Source: Metellina segmentata
Taxonomy: Eukaryota > Arthropoda > Arachnida > Araneae > Tetragnathidae
Assembly (NCBI GenBank): GCA_947359465.1
Contig: OX375877.1
Coordinates: 68,178,698-68,242,697, forward strand
Length of the DNA stretch: 64,000 nucleotides
Direction of reading: 5' to 3'
A program made the translations under genes and the position numbers. The notes under the pieces were generated by a model, which was not told the DNA's origin, did no database searches, and was given only the letters and a program-made list of their open reading frames with translations. Shown here piece after piece: positions 34,025 through 45,200 of this stretch (its first letter is position 1; the number at the start of each line of letters is the position of its first letter).

Positions 34025-34787
34025 TGGAGTCCATCCATTGATCCTCCCAATGCAAAATCTAAACCCCCGACGGAGTTCGCCGAGAGGCACAGGTGCGAGC
34101 CACTGCGGACAATGGAGAATCGCCAGTCTGTCTGGAATATTGACACTAAAACTACAGTGAGAATTCGTTCTGTCCCGCCTTTATAGATGAACTATCATCA
34201 GCTTGGGTTGAAACAGCCGAGAGAGATTAGACGATCCGAAGCCAGATATGAGGCCAATGACAGACGCAACGGAGTCACATCCGAACCAACCAGGACCAAT
34301 GGAGGACCGTGTTGCTCTAGTACGACGTTAACTAAAAAAATTACAAATTACCTGTACCCTCAAATCCTTGTAAAAAGCTCTTTGTAATTAATATTTACAG
34401 TCGCATTAATCATATCTTGTCTTGTCACTTGTTTTTCTGTTGTTTTATTTTCGGTGAAAATATTTCATCAGAACATAACAGCCAAGATATTTAGACGTGA
34501 ATCAGTCCTTAAAATCGAAATGGTAATGGGGGGGGGGTGGCATGAAAAGTCAAGTGATACGATAAATAGGAGGTGCTTGTTTAACGTCGTATTGGAGAAA
34601 CACAACGGGTTATTTGAGCGGGTTGGCAAACGTAAGCGAGCAAGAGGCGGAGCCCCTAGTGTAAAAAAAAAATTAAGAAATATTTCCTTGGTGACATAAA
34701 AATTGCGCCAAAAACGCGCTAAATGCGTTGCTACCAAACGGGGCAAAAATACAGCAGTACCCTAGAATATAAATAATTTTTTTATAA
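34025..34787. other. Intergenic with SINE scraps
   Basis: A SINE 3' tail (plus) lies at about 34308-34350 and another (minus) at about 34570-34605. The part near 34612-34670 contains 'aagcgagcaagaggcggagcccc', a fragment of the hairpin-rich Helitron end. No gene. Confidence 0.5.
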
Positions 34788-36334
34788 CTAGGGGGCTCCG
34801 CCCCCTGCTCGCTTACGCTCGCCAACCCCCGGGGATTGCTGCGCAATCCCATTTGGTTTGCTTCGCAAACCAACCATCCTGTCACAGATGCCATTTGGTT
34901 TGCTTCGCAAACCAACATTACTTTCACAGAGTGAAACTATCTGAATAATTCGTATTATGCTGATTTCACTTTCCGGTTCATGACGTCACAGCGAGGGCTT
35001 CGCTGCGTCTCGCTTACGCTCGCCGACCCCGGGGATTGCTACGCAATCCGTTTAGTTTGCTTTCTCAAACCAATACTTCTTTCGCAAGTGATTTAACTTT
35101 TTTTTTGCTTTAACACTTAATGTACCCTAAACTAATAGCGGCATCAGTAAAAAATCTTCTGCATCTTGTTCCCTGTACAATTTTAAGTAAACATTGTTAA
35201 TATCCAAACTTTACGATCTGTACTTTGTCGGTAAACTGTCTTGAGAACAGAGGGAAAAAAGCGAGCCTTTTTCCTCGCCAAATAAAAAGAAATCGTTTTT
35301 ATGGCAATTGTTGCTACGATAAATTTGATATCTGGCAAACCCGATAGTCGAAAGTGCAACCCACTACTGCTTTCGGAAGCAGCTATGCGAACTGAAAAAT
35401 ACGAAATTTGTGACACCAACTTTTGATTGCATCGAATTTATTTATGAACCAATTTTAAAAATAATTGTACCGTAAGAAAGAGTATATTCTGAGGTATACT
35501 GCAATATTTTTAAAATTAAAAACTAACAGTAATACTATACAGATATGATCATTTTAGTTTTGTATCGGAAGTTACGATCTGAAAGTTCCGAAAATTGTAT
35601 GACCAACTTTTAATTGCAACGATTTTATTTATTAACCAATTTGAAAAATAACTGTACCATAAGAAAGAGTGTAATGTAATGTATTCAGTGATGTTTTCAA
35701 ATTTAAAAAATAATGGCTTTTGCCGTAGACAAAACGGTTTTAACAATAAGTAGCGAAAATATCCAAAGATTCCGAATTTTGTATGACGAACTTTTGATCG
35801 CATCCAATTTAATTATTAACCGATTTCAAAAATAATAGTACTGTAAGAAAGAGTATATTCTGAGGTATACTGCGATATTTTAAAAATTAATAGTAATTAG
35901 ATATAGATACGGCAGTTTAAAAAAAAAGTAACAAAAATGTCCCGATTTTTCCTGAATTTCAAAAAAATATTATCAAGAACCAAATTTAAATTTCAAAAAA
36001 AACTCGACGAGCTGCAAAAATTTACGTTGAGAGGTACTCTTAAAAAAAAACTCACGACTGAAGACTGAAAATTTGAATGTGTTTTGCTCACTCGCGGAAG
36101 AAATTTCGCTTCTTCAACTTTAACACTTAATAAAACCTAAACTAATAGCCGCATCGGAAAAAAATCTTAATAATTATCCAGGGAATACGATGAAGAACAA
36201 AGCATGTTAATTTCATTTTTTTCCGATCAGTACTTTCTCGGGAAACCGGCTAAGAATCGAGCTAAACAACACAGTTTTCAATTCTTCGGCGGCGGCGGCG
36301 GCGGCGGCGGTAACATTTTTTTAATATAGAGAGA
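34788..36334 (-). mobile_element. Hairpin-rich non-autonomous Helitron
   Basis: On the minus strand it starts TCTCTCTATATTAAAA after A (36334) and ends GGGGGCGGAGCCCCCTAG before T (34788), fitting A^TC...CTAG^T. The 3' 300 bp hold successive perfect stem-loops: GGGGGC-TCC-GCCCCC, GGGATTGCTGCGCAATCCC, two copies of GGTTTGCTTCGCAAACC, and a diverged GATTGC...GCAATC. About 35390-35900 contains three copies of a ~185-bp subrepeat, and a (GGC)n tract is at 36283-36310. No Rep/helicase. Confidence 0.85.
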
Positions 36335-36738
36335 TATGTAATAACTGAACGATAAACAGTGATTGAGACTAGTATCCGTTGATGATGCTGTTTTGTAACG
36401 TTGCCAACGATAATATATAACGATTGTAGTGGGAATTTGTAATGTCTTCATAATTTCTAATTATCTGTAGAGTGAAATTACAATAACATTTTACCTTTGA
36501 TCTGTTTGGAGGCCACCGTCTCACGTCTGTTCTTTTATCAATCAGTATTTAAAAGAATGTTGATTTTTCAAGAGGAAGCCACCACAGTTGTAAGGAACGT
36601 TGCTTTCAACCCTTCGAGCCCATCAATATCCTATAGTTTTCGGTAATAACGAGATATCTCAATCATCAAGATATCAGTTTTACCAACAACGAGATATCTC
36701 ATTCATCAAGATATCATCAGTTTTACTAATAACAAGAT

Positions 36739-37004
36739 TTTTTTTTTCTAATGGCGGGCACATTTGACCTAAGTTATTGGCCACTACAAGGCCGGAAGTG
36801 ATGGCCACTTGTGAAGGAGCACCCAGTGGGAGGACCATCATTGCCCCTAACAATTTATACTTCGTAATTTTGAACCCTGTTCAGATGACGAAGCAACACC
36901 TGAGCTGGTACACGCTTACAAACATCCATGCCCGAACCCGGATTCGAACCGGGGACCTTCCGATCTAGAGGCTAACACCTTAACCATTATACCGGTTGGT
37001 CGGC
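36739..37004 (-). repeat. SINE variant with 13-bp target duplication
   Basis: The head with A and B boxes is at 36930-37004. The body is shortened and partly replaced (36760-36860 is unlike other copies). The flanks CTAATAACAAGAT (36726-36738 and 37005-37017) are identical. The host sequence is a degenerate 'gagatatctcattcatcaagatatc' repeat. Confidence 0.85.
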
Positions 37005-37060
37005 CTAATAACAAGATAAGGTATCTCGTTCATCAAGATGTTTTTACCTAGACTGTGCAA

Positions 37061-38070
37061 ATGTTTTCGGCAAAGTAGGCATTGTATAGAATGCCTGGCG
37101 TTTGGGAGCAAAGAACGAAACGATTAATATTTCACACATTTTCTACGCAATCCGTGCAATGCCAAAAGACGGAAACGGCGAAATATAAAATAATCCCGCT
37201 AATGAGACGTTTCTAATGTCACGCGCTCTCCTCTCAGACGGAGAATTCTCCATTTGCTTTTCAATCTTGTTTTTCTATACTTTATTTTGCATTTCTTTCT
37301 TTTTCAGATACGTCTTTTCGTGACTTTTTTTTAAGGGGACCTTTGCAGTCCCTATCTCCGTAATAATAAAATAGTCAAATTTTAAGAAACATTTTCTCAG
37401 AATCTTTTATATGTATTGATTAACATTTTTTATACAGGTTATAAAGACAAAAGATTTTAAGATTTAACGCAAAATTTTTTCAAAAAACTTAAAATTTGAA
37501 ATTTTTAGATTTTTTTTTCAACTTCGATTTTTTTTTTCTTTGAAAAATAGGACCAATTTTTATTCTTTTTAACAATTAAAGTGAACTTTTAAGAGCAGAT
37601 AGAAAAAATGTCTGCGTTAAAATATATTATAGGATATGTTACACTTGTAAACCAATTTTTTTTATATTTGCTTGAATAGACTTGGAAGAAAACGTTCCTT
37701 TAGTGGAAGAAATACACATTTTGAGTTATTGAAGTTTAAAGCATAAAAATGAACTTACTTCAGGTACGTAAAGGTATTTTTCAAAAAATTATTCAAAATA
37801 CTTCTACTCAACGCACTTCTATAAATAATATATCATTTTAAACAGAATTGTATAAACATTTATTTAAATTTATAAAAAATTATCGAAATTTTGAAAGATT
37901 TTTGTACATTGGTCCCCTTTATACTTTGCCTAAATAGCATTTGTCATTCACGAAATACCTAGGGTAGTATATATAATAATAAAATAATTCGGATACTTCA
38001 TACCACTTCATACTTTGCCCCAAAACGCCAGACATTCTATACAATGCCTGCTTTTCATACATTGCCGGTG
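37061..38070. mobile_element. Element with 40-bp inverted arms around a MITE
   Basis: The arms 'ggcattgtatagaatgcctg' (from about 37074) and the inverse at about 38021-38060 match over about 40 bp. Between them is a mariner-type MITE at 37334-37919 (TTAAGGGGACC / GGTCCCCTTTA with TA duplication). No coding sequence. Confidence 0.6.
37334..37919. mobile_element. MITE, TA target, AGGGGACC ends
   Basis: The termini AAGGGGACC and GGTCCCCTT lie inside TA repeats (37332-37333 and 37920-37921). The 586-bp interior is AT-rich and non-coding, as in Tc1/mariner-type MITEs. Confidence 0.65.
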
Positions 38071-38151
38071 TCAAATATAAGTATTTCAGTCAAAGTATTT
38101 AGTATAATATAGTGCACTGTAATACCTTTCCCAGGTATATATAGACTTTGG

Positions 38152-38806
38152 AACAGCTACACTCTACGTTTATGAACGATGGCAACGGCCTTCGCGATTT
38201 TTTTTTGCGCACTTATAAAATTGCCAAGAAAATAATTATTTCTTAACTCTTTTTCCGTCATAAATTTACCCTGAAACTTATCAATTACACTAAATACAGT
38301 GGGCATGTTGAAAAAGATTTATAAAAGAAAAAAAAGCAATAAATAATACAACCTGGTAACGTCAGAATTCTTTCGTAAAAAAATAATAAAAACGAAAATG
38401 GTAAAAAAAAATAACTCTTAATCCTTTCGTAAATACTATTATAGTAAAATAAAAATTCCACAACTGTCAAAATACAAATAAATGGATCAATGGATAAATG
38501 GACCAGAAAACGATTTAAAAGGACCAATGCAATCAAAGGATATTTTAAAAACAAAATAACCAATATGAGTAAAGAAAAAATTTCAAACGAATCATTGAAA
38601 TCAAACGACTTTAACGGATTTCAGAAGAACTTTCTAGAATATTCAAATGAAAATTGAAAGTTTCCGTTTGCCGAGGTTGCCATGAAAACCATAACAACCG
38701 TAACGAAAGATGGGTTGTCTTTATTTATCGTAACTTGCTACTAGAAATGCGCCAAAAAAAAATCGCCAAGTCGTTGTTATCACTCATAAAAGTAGAGTGT
38801 AGCTAT
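38152..38806. mobile_element. MITE with ~75-bp imperfect inverted ends
   Basis: The left arm 'agctacactctacgtttatg' and onward to 'gcgatttttttttgcgc' pairs with the right arm 38748-38806 ('gcgccaaaaaaaaatcgcc' to 'gtagagtgtagct'). The interior is non-coding. Confidence 0.7.
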
Positions 38807-39629
38807 ATATTGACTTTATATTATTATTTAGGCTTAGCTGTGGAAACAGAAAAATAAGCTAATCTGTGACTTGCCACATTAACCAACATAGTGGCTCTCC
38901 TTTTAGGTGAGTACGGAAATTGTTACAATGCATTTTTTCTAACAGCTTGAGTTAAAGTATTTTAATTGCTAGCACCATTTTGCAAGTTTGTAACACAACA
39001 ATTTACATTTATTTAACAAGATTAAAATATACTCGTTGAATATCCGACAATTCAGACATAACATTACACTTTTACTTTTCCATTATAAATTTACAATTCC
39101 AGTGTTTGATTAGTAATATTGACAAACATGACCGTTTTTCTGCTATCAACATTTGCCCCAACAATAAAATTAAAACATCCACCAGTCACCCCTACTCAAA
39201 ATGAATGAGCCCTATATTTTGTGTCTGCCACTATCCAGACTTTGTGGTCAGAGCAGTTCTCATTGTAGGCCCTATGAGCCAAGATTTTATAACATGGGAT
39301 CGTCATCTGAGAATATTGTAGGAAGTAAAGATAGGGATATTTCCATCTCACAGTCAGATCTGTTTCTATAAGTCAGTGTTCACTGAATACAGCTCGAGTC
39401 TAGGAATGTTCTAGGGGTAAAAAAAAACCAACTATTGAAGTAGCACCTGTAGCAGTTACAAATAGTTCATTGCCCCTAGGGCTAGCATATAAAACACATG
39501 TATTAGCAGGGTTTTCAATAGCTGCAATGGCTCATACAGCTAGTTTTCCTTAAAATCTTTAAGTAAACACCTGAATAAAAAAGTAAACATTGCTTTTTTA
39601 ATACTATAAACATGTTACTTTTCCTCACT

Positions 39630-40745
39630 TTAAAAGTGAAACAATTTAAATTATCAGCATGGATATTTTACAATCATTTATATGGAAATTACCATTTTAG
39701 AATTCCTCATAAATTTGTATTACTTGAATCTATATTAAATTGATTGAAAATATATTTAATTGTATTAATTAAATGCCTTATTCTTGAACTGCTGTCATGG
39801 GTCTCACAGACCCCCAAGTCGTTTTTGACAGGTTGTTTCCACCCCTTAAAGTGAATATTGGTCTTTGTCATATTCAGTACCTTCCTACTACGTCCAACAG
39901 AAGCCACATTCCAAGACTGGTTTGGCTGCCCTAACAATTTCGTGCTTTACACTATTCGCATTTCCCGCGTGGTCTCTTAGACCCCTTCACAGCATTTGCG
40001 TTACCGTTCTTGTTGAATGAAATCGTCTAAGTTGGAGTAGGGAATTTCGGCAGACAGCCTAAAATGGCAACAAAATTTACTAAAAAACGACCTGTGTATC
40101 TTACACAAAAAGAAATTCATGATATTGTTGATAATTGGTCGGAAATAGAGTACTGGGACAGTGAAATTTCGGATAATATAATTGAAAGTCAACACGAAAC
40201 GGATTCGGAAATTGATGAAGATGAAGACATTTCAAGTGCGTCTTCACAAGGATAATATTTCTACGAAAAAAATAAGTTCAAATGGAATGCCTGGAGGGGA
40301 ACTTAATCGTGTCATTAGAATGTCAAAACACAACATACTTTTACAGTTTCCAGGGTTGAAACGTCCTGCAAAATTAGGTCCGAAAGCTAAGCCTGAAGAG
40401 ACATGGAATCTACTTAACTTATATAGTAAAGTAAAATATATTTCATGTTAAGAAGTGAATTATCTAAATTTAAAATGTATAAATAATAATTATCTCAAGA
40501 ATCTTTCATTAATATATTATATTAATCAACTTTATATGCACTTTAGTGAGCGAGGTCTGAGAAACCCCTCCACACTAGTTACGAGATGGTTAGTGACACA
40601 GCAGTTAAGGTTTAAGTTGAAGTGTAACAATTTAAATAAGCAACATGGATTTTTTACAATCATTTATACAGAAATTATCATTTTAGAATTTGCCATAAAT
40701 TTGTATTAATTGAATCTATATTCAATTGTATTAATTAAATGTGTC
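39630..40745 (+). mobile_element. piggyBac-like relic between direct repeats
   Basis: The direct repeats 39639-39778 and 40623-40743 (about 85 percent alike) enclose a region with two overlapping frames of a piggyBac-type N-terminus. Three short palindromic words of the type GGTCTC..AGACCCC occur at about 39798, 39971 and 40554. The catalytic DDE domain is absent. Confidence 0.55.
40064..40451 (+). pseudogene. piggyBac-like transposase N-terminal fragment
   Basis: ATG at 40064 opens MATKFTKKRPVYLTQKEIHD, followed by an acidic run ETDSEIDEDED, typical of the N-terminus of piggyBac-like proteins. A frameshift near 40245 leads to ILLQFPGLKRPAKLGPKAKP then EETWNLL, which fits the PG...A.....P.E.W conserved start of the DDE_Tnp_1_7 region. 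It ends in a stop at 40451. Without the catalytic core it is inactive. Confidence 0.65.
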
Positions 40746-42226
40746 TTAAGTTGTTTATCTAATTACTTTTTTATAATTATTAGTTAATTACGGTTGAATA
40801 AAATAACATGAACACATTCTCCACAAGAAACAAATTCTTAAGTAATTAAACATGTAAAATAAAACTTCAGTAACTCTCCATAAGTTCTCAAAATTATTTA
40901 TCACATTCTAAAATTTAAGGTCATTAATTTCTAAATTGATTCTAATTCGGAGTTTAAAAGGTAAATGTATTCTATTTGTTCATGGATAAAAATAAGCACA
41001 GCCAGGCTAAGAAACAAACACTTTATTAGATACATTGTCTTATACTCACTATAGGAACTTACAACTCCAGAAATGCTATACAAACATGATATCACAAATC
41101 GTAAGTAAGACAGTGTAACAATTCATGGATAAAGGAATGTGTTACTTCAAATTGTAGAAAACTTTATACATCCTACAAGCCTAAATTTGTACCACAGATA
41201 AAGCTTTTCACTATTTCATCAATAAATCCCCCCCCCCAATAACTTCTAAAATAAATTACACCAGTAAGAAAATACCTTTCAGCAAGTATGCTGGATAAAG
41301 TTCAATAAATGGGTCATTCCATGGGTAAGGACTTGAATATACACCTTAGCTTATTAGACCAAATTTGACATTTTAAGCAATGTGGCCAAATATTTTTATC
41401 AAAAGTTTAAAACATTTAGATCTAAAAATATTTTTTTAATTCTGAAAAAAAAATTAAGACTTCATAACAGCCTAATATACACTGAAAGTTTAAACACTAA
41501 AAACATTTTAAGATTCAATAATTTTATTTTTGACAGCGAAATTTTACATAGGGTTCAATAAGAAATATGCAATTGCTTCATAGTTTGCTCACAGAAGGCA
41601 AAATGTAGCCTTTAGTTTATTTTTAGCCAAACCGTTGTTTAGTCAGTCTGAACCATAAAATATTAATAAGCTCTAAATTTAGTAGGAGTTCCAAGTCCAA
41701 ACTTACAGCCTGTTAAGCATTCATAGGCCTCACAAATGTTCCCAATTTTTTCAATTGAAATCCAAGATAAAAAATACATGGCTTTGTCTTTGAAAATTTT
41801 GTCCATCAAAAGCCCGAGTTGTTTCATATGAGAAGCTCGATTCAAGGGCTTTAAAATAAGTCAAAGCTCAGCTTAATGGCAGAAATGAAACTCTAGATTT
41901 TATGAAGGTTGTTACCTAATGTGACCTGAAATTTGCTGTTTTTTCAAGTCTTCAATGGCAATTCGAAAAATAATTTATATATACATCTCATAATTGCACA
42001 TTGTTATTTCTTAAATGAGGCTTCATATATACTAAATTTTATTGAATTCAGAAAATGATTCAAACTGATACTTTGGTGTTGATTTGACATGGAATAACTG
42101 AAATAAAAAAATTACACATATATCACTTTTAACTACTACTCAGAAATAAAATGTTTGTTTAAGTCCTGCACTGTACTGTGAAGCTGTTATTTGAAGCAGA
42201 ATGTCCAAATCAGTATCAGTATAAGA
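40746..42226. other. 3' flank of symplekin, possible MITE
   Basis: AATAAA candidates for the minus-strand symplekin transcript lie at 42038-42043 and near 41524 and 41014. The ends 'gtcattccatgggtaagg' near 41314 and 'catggaataac' near 42090 resemble the termini of the 27.3-kb MITE. The short minus-strand frame 41663-41845 is not recognised. Confidence 0.4.
42038..42043 (-). terminator. Candidate poly(A) signal of symplekin
   Basis: AATAAA on the minus strand, about 185 bp after the TAG stop. It is the first canonical signal downstream. Weaker alternatives lie further on. Confidence 0.45.
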
Positions 42227-45200
42227 CTATGTATTTTCCTTGACAGGTGACAAAGGCTTGTTTCTTGTATCCTCTGTTTCTGGTACAGCCATTGCTGTAT
42301 CAGATGTGTCTACTGTTCTAATTGCTTCCAATACTTTAATCACATTTGGAGAGATATGTGCTTTTTGTTGCTCTGTAAAAGCATCCACATGTTGAAAGAA
42401 GGGATCTCGCAGATTTGGATAAGATTTGAGAACCTCTTCTAACTGCGGAGGTGGTAATTGCAGTAATACTTGGAAAGATTGAGGCTTGGTTCGCTGGCAA
42501 CACTTGATAAAGCCCTCCCATAATAAAGGTTGTTTCCAAACTTCCTTTAGTATGAGAAGTTTCAAAATATTAATTACAAAACGAAGGAAATGTGGATGGT
42601 GGATAAGAGTTAGTATTACAGTTCTCATCAGTATCATTGGAAGTGGAGTCTGTTCCAGAAGTTGCTGTATGGCCCTAGCTAAAACTAATGGAGTATAAAC
42701 ATTCTTTTCTTCAAAACACAAAGATATGGCTTGGATGATTATTTTCAAGCTACACTGTTTTCTATCAATATTATGTAATGTCACAAAAAGTTCGTCAGGA
42801 GTCAAAGGGCTACACAAATAACTTCCCACAAGACGGTAGAAAACTTCTTTAACAACTGCAGGATTTAACTTGATGAATTCTGGTAAAGCAGCAAAAACCT
42901 CTCGTTTAGTAAGACCATGTATAATAGGAATGAGGAAACGCACATCTGGAACTCTTTTATGATACAAATCTCTAACACACGTAACAAGTTCTGTAGAAGG
43001 ATGTACCTTATCGGTCAAAATATGAAGCATTCTGACAACAAAGGTTTCTGCTCCTTGAGGGTAGTCCTTAACAAAGCGTAGAAGTTCAGAAGACATACTG
43101 ATTTTCTTGAAAGGAAGCTCCAATGTCCGAAGAATTGTTCTCCTTACATCGGCGGTTGTTTTGACATACACAGTTCCCAAATCAGAAATCAAGTAATGAT
43201 TGTATGGTAATAGGGCAAAATACAAATTCAGACACATTTTTATTAGATCATCTGACCACACTTCTGGCAATTTATTAAAAAATGCAAAGTTTGAATCTTC
43301 TGGAATGGGATCAAGTAAAAACTTGAGACTCCTTAAGGCAAACGTTTCAATAAATGATTTCATGTGACCACTTTCATAAATTTCTACTGCAGCATCTACA
43401 GCTCTTAAGGACACTTCCTCACTTCTATGAAGAGTGAGGTCCAATATAACATCCAGAAACAGGAGCTGTTGAGGTGGTCTTTGTAAGCACATACTCTTGA
43501 CAACTTCAAAAGTTTGCTCAGCAGTTTTTTCAACAGTACTTAAATGTTTTAGTGAGCTGACTATGCCTTCAGAAATACAAGGAAGGTTCAAAAAGAAGCA
43601 GCACAGGATCATGCTATTCGGTTCATCTGATAAAACACCACAAAGCAACTGATTCACGGCTTCTTCATATTTTTTAATAGATTTGTCAGCAGAGCCTTCA
43701 AACCCTTTACAAGCAACATATTGTTGAAATAGCCAAGTAAAAGACAATTCTAATCTTCCCAGAGGATTTTCTAAAATATGATACCTTAAATCAGAATCAT
43801 CACTGTCACTCAACTGAGAAGCCAATTTTGCAAGAACTATAGTTTGCATAGCAGAAGGTCCCTTTTCAGCATCAGCTTTTTCAGGATTTAAAACTCTGTT
43901 GAAAATAGACTGACACAATTTATTAGACTCTTCATTACTCAAAGGTTTGACACTGAAATTGAAAGTATATTTAAGCACTTTGCTTGTCTTAGGTTGTGCA
44001 CTACCACTGGGCATTAATACTAAAGACTGTTTCTCAGGCTTATGATCAGTCGTTAAATTTACCACTGTGTTTACTTGTTTTGTGGAGGAATCCTCTTCAA
44101 CGCTAAGATCCACTTTCCCACAATCACTTTCAATATCCTCTCCAAATCCAACATCAGTCCTTAAATTTACCATTGTTTTTATTTGTTTTGTGGAGGAATC
44201 TTTTTCAGCGCTAAGATTCAGTTTTTCATTATCAATTTCCATTTTAGTTTCAATATTCTTTTCAAATACAACATCAGTCCTTAAATTTACCATTGTTTTT
44301 ATTTGTTTTGTGGAGGAATCCTCTTCAGCGCTAAGATCTAGTTTTTCATTATCAATTTCCATTCTAGTTTCAATATCCTTTCCAAATCCAACATCAGATC
44401 TTAAATTTATCTTTGTTTTTATTTGTTTTGTGGAGGAATCCTCTTCAGCGCTAAGATTCAGTTTTTCATTATCAATTTCCATTTTAGTTTCAATATCCTT
44501 TCCAAATCCAACATCATTCCTTAAATTTACCATTCTTTTTATTTGTTTCGTGGAGGAATCATCTTCAGCTCTAAGATCCACTTTTCCACTATCACTTTCC
44601 ATTTTAGTTTCAATATCCTTTCTAAATCCAGCATCAGTCGTTAAATTTACCACTGCTTTTATATGTTTTATGGTGGAATCATCTTCAGCATTAAGATCCA
44701 CTTTTCCACTATCTCTTTCCATTTTAGTTTCAATATCCTTTCCAAATCCAGCATCAGTCGTTAAATTTGCCACTGCTTTTAGATGTTTTGTGGTGGAATC
44801 ATCTTCAGCATTAAGATCCACTTTTCCACTATCACTTTCCATTTTAGTTTCAATATCCTTTCCAAATCCAGCATCAGTCGTTAAATTTACCACTGCTTTT
44901 ATATGTCTTGTGGTGGAATCATCTTCAGCATTAAGATCCACTTTTCCACTATCACTTTCCATTTTAGTTTCAAAATCCTTTCCAAATTCAGCATCAGTCG
45001 TTAAATTTACCACTGCTTTTATATGTTTTGTGGTGGAATCATCTTCAGCATTAAGATCCATTTTTCCACTATCACTTTCCATTTTAGTTTCAACATCCTT
45101 TCCAAATCCAGCATCAGTCGTTAAATTTACCACTGCTTTTATATGTTTTGTGGCGGATTCATCTTCAGCATTAAGATCCACTTTTCCACTATCACTTTCC

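Noticed and set aside
39457..39540. Possible mitochondrial or other known insertion near 'gttcattgcccctagggc'
   Set aside because: No coding similarity could be supported on either strand.
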